A stretch of 64,000 nucleotides of DNA. Source: a virus. Shown one piece after another: positions 1-8,308 of this stretch. The translations under genes were made by a program, and so were the position numbers. The stretch lies in IMG/VR virus record IMGVR_UViG_3300042522_000700, positions 1 to 64,000 of that record; one strand, written 5' to 3'. The first letter of the stretch is position 1. Each line of letters starts with the position of its first letter. The notes under the pieces are model-generated. The model saw only the letters and a list, made by a program, of their open reading frames with translations, was not told the origin of the DNA and did no database searches.

Positions 1-315
1 ATTGCTATTGCCATGATCAATAATAATATCTCCTTCACCACAATATCGTAGTAACTCATTAATCGTCTCCTCTACTGTTTCTGCAGGCACAACCATCTGG
101 AAAATTCCTGGTTGATTACCACCATTTGTTTTTTGTTTAACTATTTTAACAAGGTTTTCGATAGTAGTCGCAACTCCATTCACATATCCTTTCTCATATG
201 CTTCACTTGCCTTCTCGTAATTTCTACGATACCCCCAAACTTCTATTCCTGCCTTCATCATACGACGAGACATGCCTTCACCCATTCTCCCTAGCCCAAT
301 CAAACCAACTTTCAT
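1..315 (-). CDS. gnd: 6-phosphogluconate dehydrogenase, N-terminal part (C-terminus outside window)
   Basis: The 105 codons present begin with the NADP-binding Rossmann motif GLGRMG near residue 6 and continue with RR and the MVVPAETVEE stretch typical of 6-phosphogluconate dehydrogenases. The enzyme makes NADPH and ribulose-5-phosphate in the oxidative pentose phosphate pathway. In cyanophages it is a known auxiliary gene next to talC and is thought to feed nucleotide synthesis. The ATG at 315 overlaps the stop of the upstream small gene. The gene runs off the left edge, so the catalytic domain is not visible. Confidence 0.9.
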   Translation of the reverse strand, partial: MKVGLIGLGRMGEGMSRRMMKAGIEVWGYRRNYEKASEAYEKGYVNGVATTIENLVKIVKQKTNGGNQPGIFQMVVPAETVEETINELLRYCGEGDIIIDHGNSN

Positions 316-518
316 TTTTCCCAATCCTCGTAAATTTTTTTAAAATGTATATCAACTTTAGTCAAACTATCCAAGTGAATATTACAAACATAATCATGAT
401 CATCACACCATTGTAGAGCAATTTCATGAAACTTTTGTTCACTCATAACTCGTTTAACTCCATAAGTTCTAGAGAATGATGACATTATAAAATGCCAACA
501 TTGGTGTTGTGGTTTCAT
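312..518 (-). CDS. Small hypothetical protein between talC and gnd
   Basis: This 68-aa protein is coupled on both sides: its ATG overlaps the talC stop (TAATG) and its stop overlaps the gnd start (ATGA). It is rich in His, Cys and aromatic residues, with no signal peptide or membrane segment. I do not recognise a family. The tight coupling with two pentose phosphate genes supports it being a real gene, and its job is unknown. Confidence 0.6.
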   Translation of the reverse strand: MKPQHQCWHFIMSSFSRTYGVKRVMSEQKFHEIALQWCDDHDYVCNIHLDSLTKVDIHFKKIYEDWEK

Positions 519-1174
519 TACTTATTATCTAAAACGGAATTCCAATCTTTCTGAAAGAGTTCGAGACCCTTATCAGTCATAATGTTCTTATACATTGCCC
601 AAAATACTACTGGAGGAATTGTGACAACATCAGCACCATGTAGAGCAGATTGTTCTACCTGTCTCACATCACGAAGAGATGCCGCAAGAATTTGTGTAGA
701 TGTTCCTGAGTAATCAAATGCCTTACGAATGTTCTTGATGAGTTCAATTCCATCAATAGAATTGTCCATCCAACGACCAACAAATGGCGAGATGAATGTT
801 GCTCCTGCCTTTGATGCAAGAATTGCCTGAGAAACTGAGAACACAAGGGTTACATTAACTTGAATTCCTTTATCAGTCAGAAACTTACATGCTTTAAGTC
901 CCTCAACTGTACAAGGAACTTTAATTGTAACTGTTGGAGCAATTGTATAATATTGTCGTGCTTCAGAAAGCATTTCTTCTGCTGTATCAGCAACAACTTC
1001 GGCAGAGATGCTTTGTAAATCTGGAAATATTTTTGAAATTTCACTAATAACTTCCAAGAGTTGCCTACCACTTCTAAGAATCAAAGTGGGATTTGTGGTA
1101 ACTCCATCCAACAGTCCAGTCTCATATGCTGGACTAATCATCGAAACATCGGCGGTATCTAAAAAGATCTTCAT
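518..1174 (-). CDS. talC: Transaldolase-like protein TalC
   Basis: This 218-aa protein starts MKIFLDTAD and carries GVTTNPTL near residue 24 and IKVPCT around residue 85, whose Lys is the Schiff-base residue of the small TalC/fructose-6-phosphate aldolase type. It would act in the non-oxidative pentose phosphate pathway, and phage copies are thought to divert host carbon away from the Calvin cycle. An in-frame ATG at 1192 adds six residues. I prefer 1174 because the family begins at MKIFLDTA. It is co-directional with gnd and psbA. Confidence 0.92.
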   Translation of the reverse strand: MKIFLDTADVSMISPAYETGLLDGVTTNPTLILRSGRQLLEVISEISKIFPDLQSISAEVVADTAEEMLSEARQYYTIAPTVTIKVPCTVEGLKACKFLTDKGIQVNVTLVFSVSQAILASKAGATFISPFVGRWMDNSIDGIELIKNIRKAFDYSGTSTQILAASLRDVRQVEQSALHGADVVTIPPVVFWAMYKNIMTDKGLELFQKDWNSVLDNK

Positions 1175-1255
1175 ATAAAAGTAAGAACTCATAAGTAATT
1201 ATACGGAGTTCTTGCTAAGGTGTCAGATTTTGTTACGAATTGAAGACATAACAAA

Positions 1256-1375
1256 TCATCCATAAATCATTCCAACAGTCAGTAAAACAAAGCAAAGTAT
1301 AGTGAATACCATAAGTCCTATCCCTGCCCAAATTACCCAATTGGGAATCTTTTCGTATTCAGTATTGTGAGACAT
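1256..1375 (-). CDS. 39-aa single-pass membrane peptide between talC and psbA
   Basis: An ATG at 1375 opens 39 codons: a polar N-terminus (MSHNTEYEKIPNW), one strongly hydrophobic helix of about 22 residues, then a short end. It sits just downstream of psbA on the same strand, so it is probably co-transcribed with the D1 gene. The size and topology are those of small photosystem subunits, but I do not recognise it as a specific Psb or Pet protein. Function is unknown. Confidence 0.55.
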   Translation of the reverse strand: MSHNTEYEKIPNWVIWAGIGLMVFTILCFVLLTVGMIYG

Positions 1376-1427
1376 AAAAAAAGAGGGTTGTTATACCCTC
1401 TTAGTTATATCAGTTATTCAGTTGTTA

Positions 1428-2507
1428 TCAACCGATAGCTGGTGCTGTAAGAGCAACAGGAGTCATATCAGCAGCAGCAAGATCAAGTGGGAAGTTGTGA
1501 GCATTACGTTCGTGCATCACTTCCATACCCAGACCACCACGATTCAGGATGTCTGCCCAAGTAGGAATCACACGGTTCTGACTATCAACAATCGACTGGT
1601 TAAAGTTGAAACCATTGAGGTTGAATGCCATAGTGCTAACACCAAGAGCAGTGAACCAGATGCCAACTACTGGCCAAGCAGCAAGGAAGAAGTGTAGTGA
1701 ACGTGAGTTATTGAAGGAAGCATATTGGAAGATAAGGCGACCAAAATAACCATGAGCAGCTACAATGTTGTAGGTTTCTTCTTCTTGTCCGAACTTGTAA
1801 CCATAGTTCTGTGATTCAGTTTCTGTCGTCTCACGTACAAGACTAGAGGTGACAAGAGATCCGTGCATAGCAGAGAAAAGAGAACCACCGAAGACACCAG
1901 CAACTCCCAACATATGGAAAGGGTGCATAAGAATGTTATGTTCTGCCTGGAAAACAAGCATGTAGTTGAAAGTTCCCGAAATCCCCAGAGGCATAGCGTC
2001 AGAGAAGGATCCTTGACCGAAGGGATAGACCAGAAACACTGCGCTAGCAGCAGCAACGGGTGCTGAGTAGGCAACACAAATCCAAGGACGCATACCCAGT
2101 CGGTAAGATAGTTCCCATTCACGACCCATATAGGCATAGATACCAATCAGAAAGTGGAATACGACCAATTGAAATGGTCCACCGTTATATAGCCATTCGT
2201 CGAGTGAATTGGCTTCCCAGATGGGATAGAAGTGAAGACCGATAGCGTTGCTAGAAGGAACAACAGCACCGGAGATGATGTTGTTTCCATACATTAGAGA
2301 ACCAGCAACTGGTTCACGGATGCCGTCGATATCGACAGGAGGGGCAGCGATAAAAGCAACAATGAAACAAATAGTAGCAGCGAGAAGTGTTGGAATCATT
2401 AGAGTTCCAAACCAACCAACGTAAAGACGATTGTTGGTAGAAGTCACCCACTCACAGAATTGTTCCCAAGTGTTGCTTCCACGCTGTTGAGCGAGGGTAG
2501 CAGTCAT
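1428..2507 (-). CDS. psbA: Photosystem II D1 protein
   Basis: This full-length 359-aa D1 begins [20 protein letters not shown]. It has the five hydrophobic helices, the conserved [14 protein letters not shown] end and a C-terminal extension that host CtpA normally removes. D1 is the fast-turnover core protein of the photosystem II reaction centre in the thylakoid. Phage copies keep photosynthesis running during infection, a well-established role. No intron or frameshift is seen. There is no clear Shine-Dalgarno sequence before the ATG. A T4-type late promoter and a hairpin lie upstream. Confidence 0.99.
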   Translation of the reverse strand: MTATLAQQRGSNTWEQFCEWVTSTNNRLYVGWFGTLMIPTLLAATICFIVAFIAAPPVDIDGIREPVAGSLMYGNNIISGAVVPSSNAIGLHFYPIWEANSLDEWLYNGGPFQLVVFHFLIGIYAYMGREWELSYRLGMRPWICVAYSAPVAAASAVFLVYPFGQGSFSDAMPLGISGTFNYMLVFQAEHNILMHPFHMLGVAGVFGGSLFSAMHGSLVTSSLVRETTETESQNYGYKFGQEEETYNIVAAHGYFGRLIFQYASFNNSRSLHFFLAAWPVVGIWFTALGVSTMAFNLNGFNFNQSIVDSQNRVIPTWADILNRGGLGMEVMHERNAHNFPLDLAAADMTPVALTAPAIG

Positions 2508-2543
2508 AGTTTTAAAAGAACGTAAAGGTTTATTAAAAAGTAT

Positions 2544-2568
2544 GTGAAGGAATGTTAAGCTCCCTCAC
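2544..2568 (-). other. Stem-loop at the predicted 5' end of psbA mRNA
   Basis: On the minus strand GTGAGGGA pairs with TCCTTCAC (8 bp, one G-T) around a 9-nt loop. The late promoter spacing puts the first transcribed base at 2568, the first base of the stem, so the mRNA would begin with this hairpin about 60 nt before the psbA ATG. Confidence 0.6.
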
Positions 2569-2573
2569 CGACT

Positions 2574-2581
2574 TATTTATA
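2574..2581 (-). promoter_or_regulatory. T4-type late promoter of psbA
   Basis: The minus strand reads TATAAATA exactly, the consensus recognised by the gp55 late sigma factor (gp55 is encoded at 41067-41600). It lies 67 nt upstream of the psbA start. Confidence 0.75.
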
Positions 2582-2677
2582 ATACAACCTTTTATTTAGG
2601 AAGTCAATGGGTATTAGTACCTACAATGGTCAGGAGGTGCTGACATTAAGATCCCTTATCGGAGGACATCACTTGGG

Positions 2678-2685
2678 CATAAATA
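2678..2685 (+). promoter_or_regulatory. Late promoter of the plus-strand tail-fibre operon
   Basis: The plus strand reads CATAAATA, one base from the T4 late consensus, 37 nt before the ATG at 2723. It is the only promoter-like site in front of the plus-strand fibre genes. Confidence 0.55.
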
Positions 2686-2722
2686 ACTTTAAGAATAAAT
2701 ACGCCCTCTCTTAGTTAGTGTA

Positions 2723-5700
2723 ATGGCAGATCGTTTTCCCCTTATAGTTAATGCTATCTCAAAAAAGATTGAAGAGTTAGTATCTGGAGACAATTTAAAT
2801 TTAACTGGTAATGGGTTGTTGACGAGTGGATCAACTGGAATTTCTGGGCAATATTTAAAAAGTACTGGAACTGGATTGGTTTGGGATAATCCCGGTAATG
2901 TATATCTCGATGCCACCCAAACATTATTAAACAAAACTTTGACCACATGTGCTATATCTGGTAGTACTAATATAATTTCAAATATTCCAAACAGTTCGTT
3001 AGTTAATTCTAACATTAATGTTAATGGCGTTTCTATTTCGCTGGGAGGAAGCGTAACAACCCCAGATAATAACACAACATATAGTATCTCTGCTGTTGAT
3101 GGATTAGCAGCATCAGAAAAGATCGTTCGTTTAACATCTGGAGGAAATGCTGGTGCTGGCGTAACTGACGATGTGACATTTGCAGCAGGAAATAATGTTA
3201 CATTAAGTAGAACTGGTGATGTCATTACAATCAACTCCAGTTATGTTGATACAAATACAGTAACACGCCTCCAGTCAGCATCGGGAGGTTCTTTAGTATC
3301 TGGAGACATTTCAATTGCTGCTGCTGGATCATCAACGGTATCTCAGTCAGGAAGCGTAATTACAATTTCATCTACCTTCACCGACACTATTACCAGATTA
3401 AGGGCTGGAACTGGTCAAACTTTAGCTTCTGGTGATTTTACTTTCCTTCAAGGTGGTGCTAGTACTGTTACTCAAAGTGGTAGTGATATCACAATTTCTT
3501 CCCAAGATACTATTACTCGTGTAAGAGGTGGCACTACAGCATCATACAATACAGGAGACATTACTATTGTTGCTGACGGAGCATCGGTAGTATCACAAAC
3601 CGATTCAACAATTACAATAACATCAACTGATACAAATACAATAACTAGATTAAGAGGAACAGCAACAGGAACCTATGTTTCTGGTGATGTTACATTCACT
3701 TCTTCTGGATCTGCTACAGTATCACAAACCGGAAACACAATTAATATCTCATCAGTAGACACAAATACAACATATACTGCTGGAGCAAATGGTGGTCTAA
3801 CATTATCATCAACTGCTTTTTCTGTTAAAAACTCAAACAACTTTACTGATTCTAAAGTTATTAAATGGGATAACTCGAACAAACAATTTACTAATAGCAT
3901 CATTACCGACGACGGATCAACAGTAACTATTGGTGGTGACTTTGTTGTTAGTGGAACAACTACGACTTTAAATACACAAACTCTAACCGTTACTGATAAC
4001 GAAATTGAATTAAGAAGAGGAAATAATCTCGTTGGTTCTGATGGTGGTATTCGTTTAAACAGAACTACTAATTCTTCTGGAGTAGCACAAACATACACAT
4101 CACTCCAGTGGTTTGAATCTGGTTCATACTGGAGTGTTTATGACGGATCTGTTCGTCGTAGATTAGTAACTGAAGCCGAAACACAAACTTTAACTAACAA
4201 AACTCTAACTTCCCCAACTCTTACTAGTCCAACTCTGGGTATTGCTACAGCAACAACCATTAATGGATTAGCAATTACAACCACAGCATCTGGCACACTC
4301 ACAATTGCCAACTCAAAAACTTTAACAGCAAGTAACACAGTAACATTTTCTGGTACTGATGGTTCTACTGTTGCTTTTAGAACTGGAGGTAGTGTTGCTT
4401 ACGTAGCAGACACATTAGCTGTTTTTGCTACCACAACATCTACTCAATTAAGAGGTATTATTTCTGATAGTACTGGTACTGGGGTTCTAGTATTCAACCA
4501 AAACCCAAGTTTTGTTGATAGTATTATCACATCAAGCACATCTTTCTCACTATTAAACTCAACAGCAACTTCAGTGAGTGCTTTTGGTGTTGCTACAGCA
4601 ATTACTTTAGGCGCCAACGGAACTGGTACTACAACAATTCGTCATGGTTTAACTGTTTCAAAGAATGTTACGTTAGGAACAATTGTTGGCGACACACTAA
4701 CAATTAATGGCACTGTTGATTTTGTAAATGCTGACGTTACTATTCGTGGAACAAGTGTTAACCCATTCCGTATTGGTAGAGGAGGCAATTCTATTGCTAC
4801 AAACACAAGAGTTGGATTTAATGCTCTTCAAAATAATTCATCTGGTAGTCAGAACACTGCCGTTGGTTATGAAGCAGGATCAACACTAAACTCCGGAGCA
4901 GCAAACACAGCATACGGTTATAGAGCACTCAGAAATGCTAACACAGGATCTTCCAACGTTGCTGTTGGTAGAGATGCTCTACTAGGTCTTTTAAATGGAG
5001 CTAAAAATATAGCAGTTGGTGTTAGTTCATTAAATGAAAACGCCAGTGGAAGTTCTAACGTTTGTATTGGTCACTTTGCTGGATATAATTGTCTTGGATC
5101 TGGTAACGTTTTAATCGGTCCAGCTGATGACGAGAACAGCACTAATGCCACATACCAACCACCTTCAGTTAGTGGAGACAGACAATTAGTTATTGGATCT
5201 GGAACAGAAACATGGATCCGAGGATCAAATGCTTTTGACGTTACTGTTCCAAGAAACTTGAATGTTGGCGAAAATCTTGTTATTAGTGGAAATCTTACAG
5301 TAAATGGATCTACAACTACAATTAATTCTTCCGTTCTTTCTGTAGACGACAAGACTATTGAAATTGGTGCTGTTGTAAACTCAACATTTGTGGCAACCAT
5401 TGTTAATGGTAGCGCAAATATTACAGGAGTTACCCCAACTGCTGGATTAATTCCTGGTATGGAAGTTAGCATCACTACTAGTGGTATTAGTGTTCCTTTC
5501 GGCACAACAATTGTTTCAATTACTGGCAACGCAGCAACACTATCCAATCCTGTTTCTGGTTCTTCTGGTGCCGCTACCTTTAATGCTGTCGGACCATCCG
5601 ATTTATCAGCTGATGGTGGTGGCATTGTTCTCAAAGGAACGACCGAAAAGAAAATTACTTGGACTGATGCTACCGATGCTTGGACAGTTACTGAACATAT

Positions 5701-6502
5701 TGACTTATCAAACACAAAACAATATAGAATTGGTAACGTTTTAATTGCTAGTAATTCTCAGATTGGTCCTTCGTCTGGTTCATTTGCTTTAGGGGGTGGT
5801 GTCACAAGTTCTAGTTTAACTTCTGTTGGTTCTCTAACAAGTCTAACTGTAAGTGGAACATCCACTTTTAATTCTGTTGGTAGTGCTTCTTCTGGTTCAG
5901 TAAACTTAACATCTACAGATCCATTCATCAGATATACTGTAAGTGGAGGAACAGCAAATCAAAGTAAATGGGATCTTCGTGCTTACAATAATAGTGGCGG
6001 TTATTTTACATTCAGAACAGTTAATGATGCTAATACTGTATTTACTGAACGATTAACTATTTCTGCTTCTACTGGTGACGTAACTATGTTTGGTGGTCTT
6101 ACTGTTGCCACTACAACGAACCTCAAACAGATCACAGAAACTTCTGTAAATAATTTCAACACCACACTTTCTCCTTCCACTGGAACACTTACAGTAGATA
6201 CATCAGTAGGAACTGTAGTTCTTGGTGACTTAAATGCTTCTGTAACTACTTGGGCATTTACTAATGTTCCAACAGCAAACAGCAAAGCAACAACAGTAAC
6301 ACTAATTATTGATGGAGATACAGCACAAACCTATGGTGATGCTTGTAGTGTAAATGGCTCTGCTGTTTCTGGTGGAGTTAAGTGGTCTGGCGGTTCTGCT
6401 CCAACAGCAACAAATAACTTCGATGTAATCACATTCACCATCGTAAGAGATGGTGCTGGAACCATCAACGTATTTGGTTCAGGCAATACAAACTTTAGCT
6501 GA
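2723..6502 (+). CDS. Long repetitive tail-fibre/structural protein
   Basis: The 1259-aa protein is dominated by Ser, Thr, Gly, Asn and Val and is built of beta-strand repeats. Residues about 185-385 hold five copies of a roughly 45-residue unit with the pattern TxTRLR...SGDxxFxxxGxSTVSQSGxxITIxS. Residues about 700-800 hold NTAVGYEAG / NVAVGRDAL units like the left-handed beta-roll of trimeric YadA-type adhesins. It has no signal peptide or membrane segment. A fibrous trimeric virion protein binding the host surface fits the repeats and the adhesin gene 8 bases downstream. The exact T4 counterpart cannot be named. Confidence 0.8.
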   Translation: MADRFPLIVNAISKKIEELVSGDNLNLTGNGLLTSGSTGISGQYLKSTGTGLVWDNPGNVYLDATQTLLNKTLTTCAISGSTNIISNIPNSSLVNSNINVNGVSISLGGSVTTPDNNTTYSISAVDGLAASEKIVRLTSGGNAGAGVTDDVTFAAGNNVTLSRTGDVITINSSYVDTNTVTRLQSASGGSLVSGDISIAAAGSSTVSQSGSVITISSTFTDTITRLRAGTGQTLASGDFTFLQGGASTVTQSGSDITISSQDTITRVRGGTTASYNTGDITIVADGASVVSQTDSTITITSTDTNTITRLRGTATGTYVSGDVTFTSSGSATVSQTGNTINISSVDTNTTYTAGANGGLTLSSTAFSVKNSNNFTDSKVIKWDNSNKQFTNSIITDDGSTVTIGGDFVVSGTTTTLNTQTLTVTDNEIELRRGNNLVGSDGGIRLNRTTNSSGVAQTYTSLQWFESGSYWSVYDGSVRRRLVTEAETQTLTNKTLTSPTLTSPTLGIATATTINGLAITTTASGTLTIANSKTLTASNTVTFSGTDGSTVAFRTGGSVAYVADTLAVFATTTSTQLRGIISDSTGTGVLVFNQNPSFVDSIITSSTSFSLLNSTATSVSAFGVATAITLGANGTGTTTIRHGLTVSKNVTLGTIVGDTLTINGTVDFVNADVTIRGTSVNPFRIGRGGNSIATNTRVGFNALQNNSSGSQNTAVGYEAGSTLNSGAANTAYGYRALRNANTGSSNVAVGRDALLGLLNGAKNIAVGVSSLNENASGSSNVCIGHFAGYNCLGSGNVLIGPADDENSTNATYQPPSVSGDRQLVIGSGTETWIRGSNAFDVTVPRNLNVGENLVISGNLTVNGSTTTINSSVLSVDDKTIEIGAVVNSTFVATIVNGSANITGVTPTAGLIPGMEVSITTSGISVPFGTTIVSITGNAATLSNPVSGSSGAATFNAVGPSDLSADGGGIVLKGTTEKKITWTDATDAWTVTEHIDLSNTKQYRIGNVLIASNSQIGPSSGSFALGGGVTSSSLTSVGSLTSLTVSGTSTFNSVGSASSGSVNLTSTDPFIRYTVSGGTANQSKWDLRAYNNSGGYFTFRTVNDANTVFTERLTISASTGDVTMFGGLTVATTTNLKQITETSVNNFNTTLSPSTGTLTVDTSVGTVVLGDLNASVTTWAFTNVPTANSKATTVTLIIDGDTAQTYGDACSVNGSAVSGGVKWSGGSAPTATNNFDVITFTIVRDGAGTINVFGSGNTNFS

Positions 6503-6510
6503 GGTCTAAC

Positions 6511-7437
6511 ATGAGCCCATTAGCATTTGGTTTAGGAAGTAGTAGAGCATTTGGTATAGCAAAATCAACAATATTACCAGCAGTTCCATTGGATTGGGAA
6601 ATGTTATTAGTTGGTGGTGGCGGAGGTTCTTATGCCCCATGGTATGGCACAGCATCTGATGATGATTTTGTTTATCCAACTTATTCTGGAGGCGGAGGTG
6701 GTGGTGGCGTAAGAACCACCAGCGGAACTACAGCAAACGGAAGTTCTTTATATCTTACTATTGGTGCTGGTGGTGCTGCTGCTGACAACTCTACTGGTAA
6801 AGGAAGTTCTACATATTATGCTTTATCTGCTGGTGGGGTTGCTGTTTTTACATCATTAGGTGGTGGTTCTGGGGGAAGTTCTGGCACAGATAAAAATGGT
6901 AGTTCTGGTGGTGGTGGTACTTCTTCTAGGGCACTTGGGTTTCCAACAGCAAGACTTACTGCAGGAACAGGAACTGCTGGTCAAGGTAATAATGGAGGTG
7001 GCGCAAATATCTTGGATTATGGTGGCGGCGGTGGTGGTGGATATGGAGGTGCTGGCACTACTACTAGCGTGGGACCTTTTGGTGGTACTGGAGGCAATGG
7101 TGGTGCCGCATATAATTTAACATCATTTTCTACTACTTCTGATAGTTATGTTGGATGGGGAGGCGGTGGAGCAGGTGAAGGTACTACTGGAACTAATGGA
7201 GATCCAAATAATTCATTCACAACAAATGCCCCAGCAAATAGTGGCGGTGGTGCTCATGGAGTAACTGCTAATTTTTCAACACCTACTTCATCTAGTGGTG
7301 GTTCTGGGGTAGTTGTAATTCGATATCCTGGCACTGTTGCTAAAGCAACTGGAGGAACCATTACATATGTTACAGTAGGTGGAACTGCTTACGTTATACA
7401 TACTTTTACAGGTTCTAATACATTTACTGTTTTATAA
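6511..7437 (+). CDS. Glycine-rich tail adhesin-like protein
   Basis: The 308-aa protein contains many GGGGG runs separated by short Tyr, Ser and Asn-containing loops, ending with VVVIRYP and then a separate strand HTFTGSNTFTVL. The pattern resembles glycine-rich adhesins such as the polyglycine-II gp38 tips of T-even phages. That comparison is by composition and motif only. It is related to the two glycine-rich proteins at 61965-64000, but its HTFTG strand lies at the C-terminus instead of before the glycine domain. It is probably the receptor-binding tip or an accessory of the fibre encoded upstream. Confidence 0.75.
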   Translation: MSPLAFGLGSSRAFGIAKSTILPAVPLDWEMLLVGGGGGSYAPWYGTASDDDFVYPTYSGGGGGGGVRTTSGTTANGSSLYLTIGAGGAAADNSTGKGSSTYYALSAGGVAVFTSLGGGSGGSSGTDKNGSSGGGGTSSRALGFPTARLTAGTGTAGQGNNGGGANILDYGGGGGGGYGGAGTTTSVGPFGGTGGNGGAAYNLTSFSTTSDSYVGWGGGGAGEGTTGTNGDPNNSFTTNAPANSGGGAHGVTANFSTPTSSSGGSGVVVIRYPGTVAKATGGTITYVTVGGTAYVIHTFTGSNTFTVL

Positions 7438-7439
7438 GC

Positions 7440-7694
7440 ATGGCACACTTTGCTAAATTAGACGAGAACAATAAAGTAATCGAAGTTATTGTTGTATCTA
7501 ACGATGATATCGTTGACGAAAATGGAGAAGAAAACGAAGAGATTGGTATTCAATTCTGCAGAAACCTTCAAGGAGAAAATACTAACTGGAAGCAAACCTC
7601 ATATAATGGAAACACTAGAGGAAGGTATGCTGGTATTGGAATGTATTACGATGAAACAATTGATGAGTTTGTTATTCTTGCTGGAGATGAATGA
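7440..7694 (+). CDS. MAHFAKLD-family small protein, short form
   Basis: This 84-aa protein begins MAHFAKLDENNKVIEVIVVS and contains NWKQTSYNGNTRGRYAGIG. It is clearly paralogous to the N-terminal half of the 146-aa protein at 61512-61952, and both follow a glycine-rich adhesin gene. This copy lacks the Trp- and Pro-rich C-terminal half. It starts 2 nt after the adhesin stop and its own stop overlaps the next start (ATGA). A virion or fibre-accessory role is inferred from position only. Confidence 0.75.
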   Translation: MAHFAKLDENNKVIEVIVVSNDDIVDENGEENEEIGIQFCRNLQGENTNWKQTSYNGNTRGRYAGIGMYYDETIDEFVILAGDE

Positions 7695-8308
7695 ATATAA
7701 AATTACTTGATAATCCATTCCCGCATGTATTAATTGAAAACTTTTATAGTGAAAAAGAGTTAGCATTAATACAAGAAGAAATTAAATTCTTATCATACCC
7801 AAACAAATTATACAAACCAGGAGTTCATCACACTAGTAATACAGAACTTACTGAAAGCAGAGCACTACACCTGGAAAAAGCATATGCTATGCCAGAGTTA
7901 TCTAATATTCTTCAAGTTACAAAGAAGACATTAGATACCCCATTCATATCAACAATTGTAAATAAATGGCCTCATTTATTACGTCTCAGATATGTTAATA
8001 CGATTATCACAAAGTTAAGATACTACCACGATGGAGAGGGATACCAACCTCATACAGATATTGGACATGAGTTTTTAACCTTCTCTTATTTTCATACCAC
8101 ACCTAAAAAGTTTAGTGGCGGTGAATTGTATTTTCCACAATACAAATATCAAGTTGAATGCTCACATAATACTTTCATCTTATTGCCTGGATATGTAGAG
8201 CACGGCGTAAAAAAAGTATCTATAAATGATGATGCTTATTGGAATGGTGATGGGAGATACTGTATATCTCAGTTTATGAGTGTAAAAAATAGTGATAATT
8301 ATGTCTGA
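7691..8308 (+). CDS. 2-oxoglutarate/Fe(II)-dependent oxygenase, prolyl-hydroxylase type
   Basis: The 205-aa protein carries the iron-binding facial triad: His and Asp in QPHTDIG (about residue 117), a distal His in EHGVKK (about 175), then an Arg in GRYCIS expected to bind 2-oxoglutarate. GGELYFP between them is typical of prolyl 4-hydroxylase-like folds. The substrate is unknown. Its place in a fibre operon suggests hydroxylation of a fibre protein or of a host surface molecule, which is inference. Translation is coupled to the preceding gene. Confidence 0.82.
   Translation: MNIKLLDNPFPHVLIENFYSEKELALIQEEIKFLSYPNKLYKPGVHHTSNTELTESRALHLEKAYAMPELSNILQVTKKTLDTPFISTIVNKWPHLLRLRYVNTIITKLRYYHDGEGYQPHTDIGHEFLTFSYFHTTPKKFSGGELYFPQYKYQVECSHNTFILLPGYVEHGVKKVSINDDAYWNGDGRYCISQFMSVKNSDNYV

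Noticed and set aside
2689-6285. Several minus-strand frames of 90-214 codons within the fibre gene
   Set aside because: All are antisense to the repetitive Ser/Thr/Val-rich fibre protein and share its repeat period. None has its own signals.
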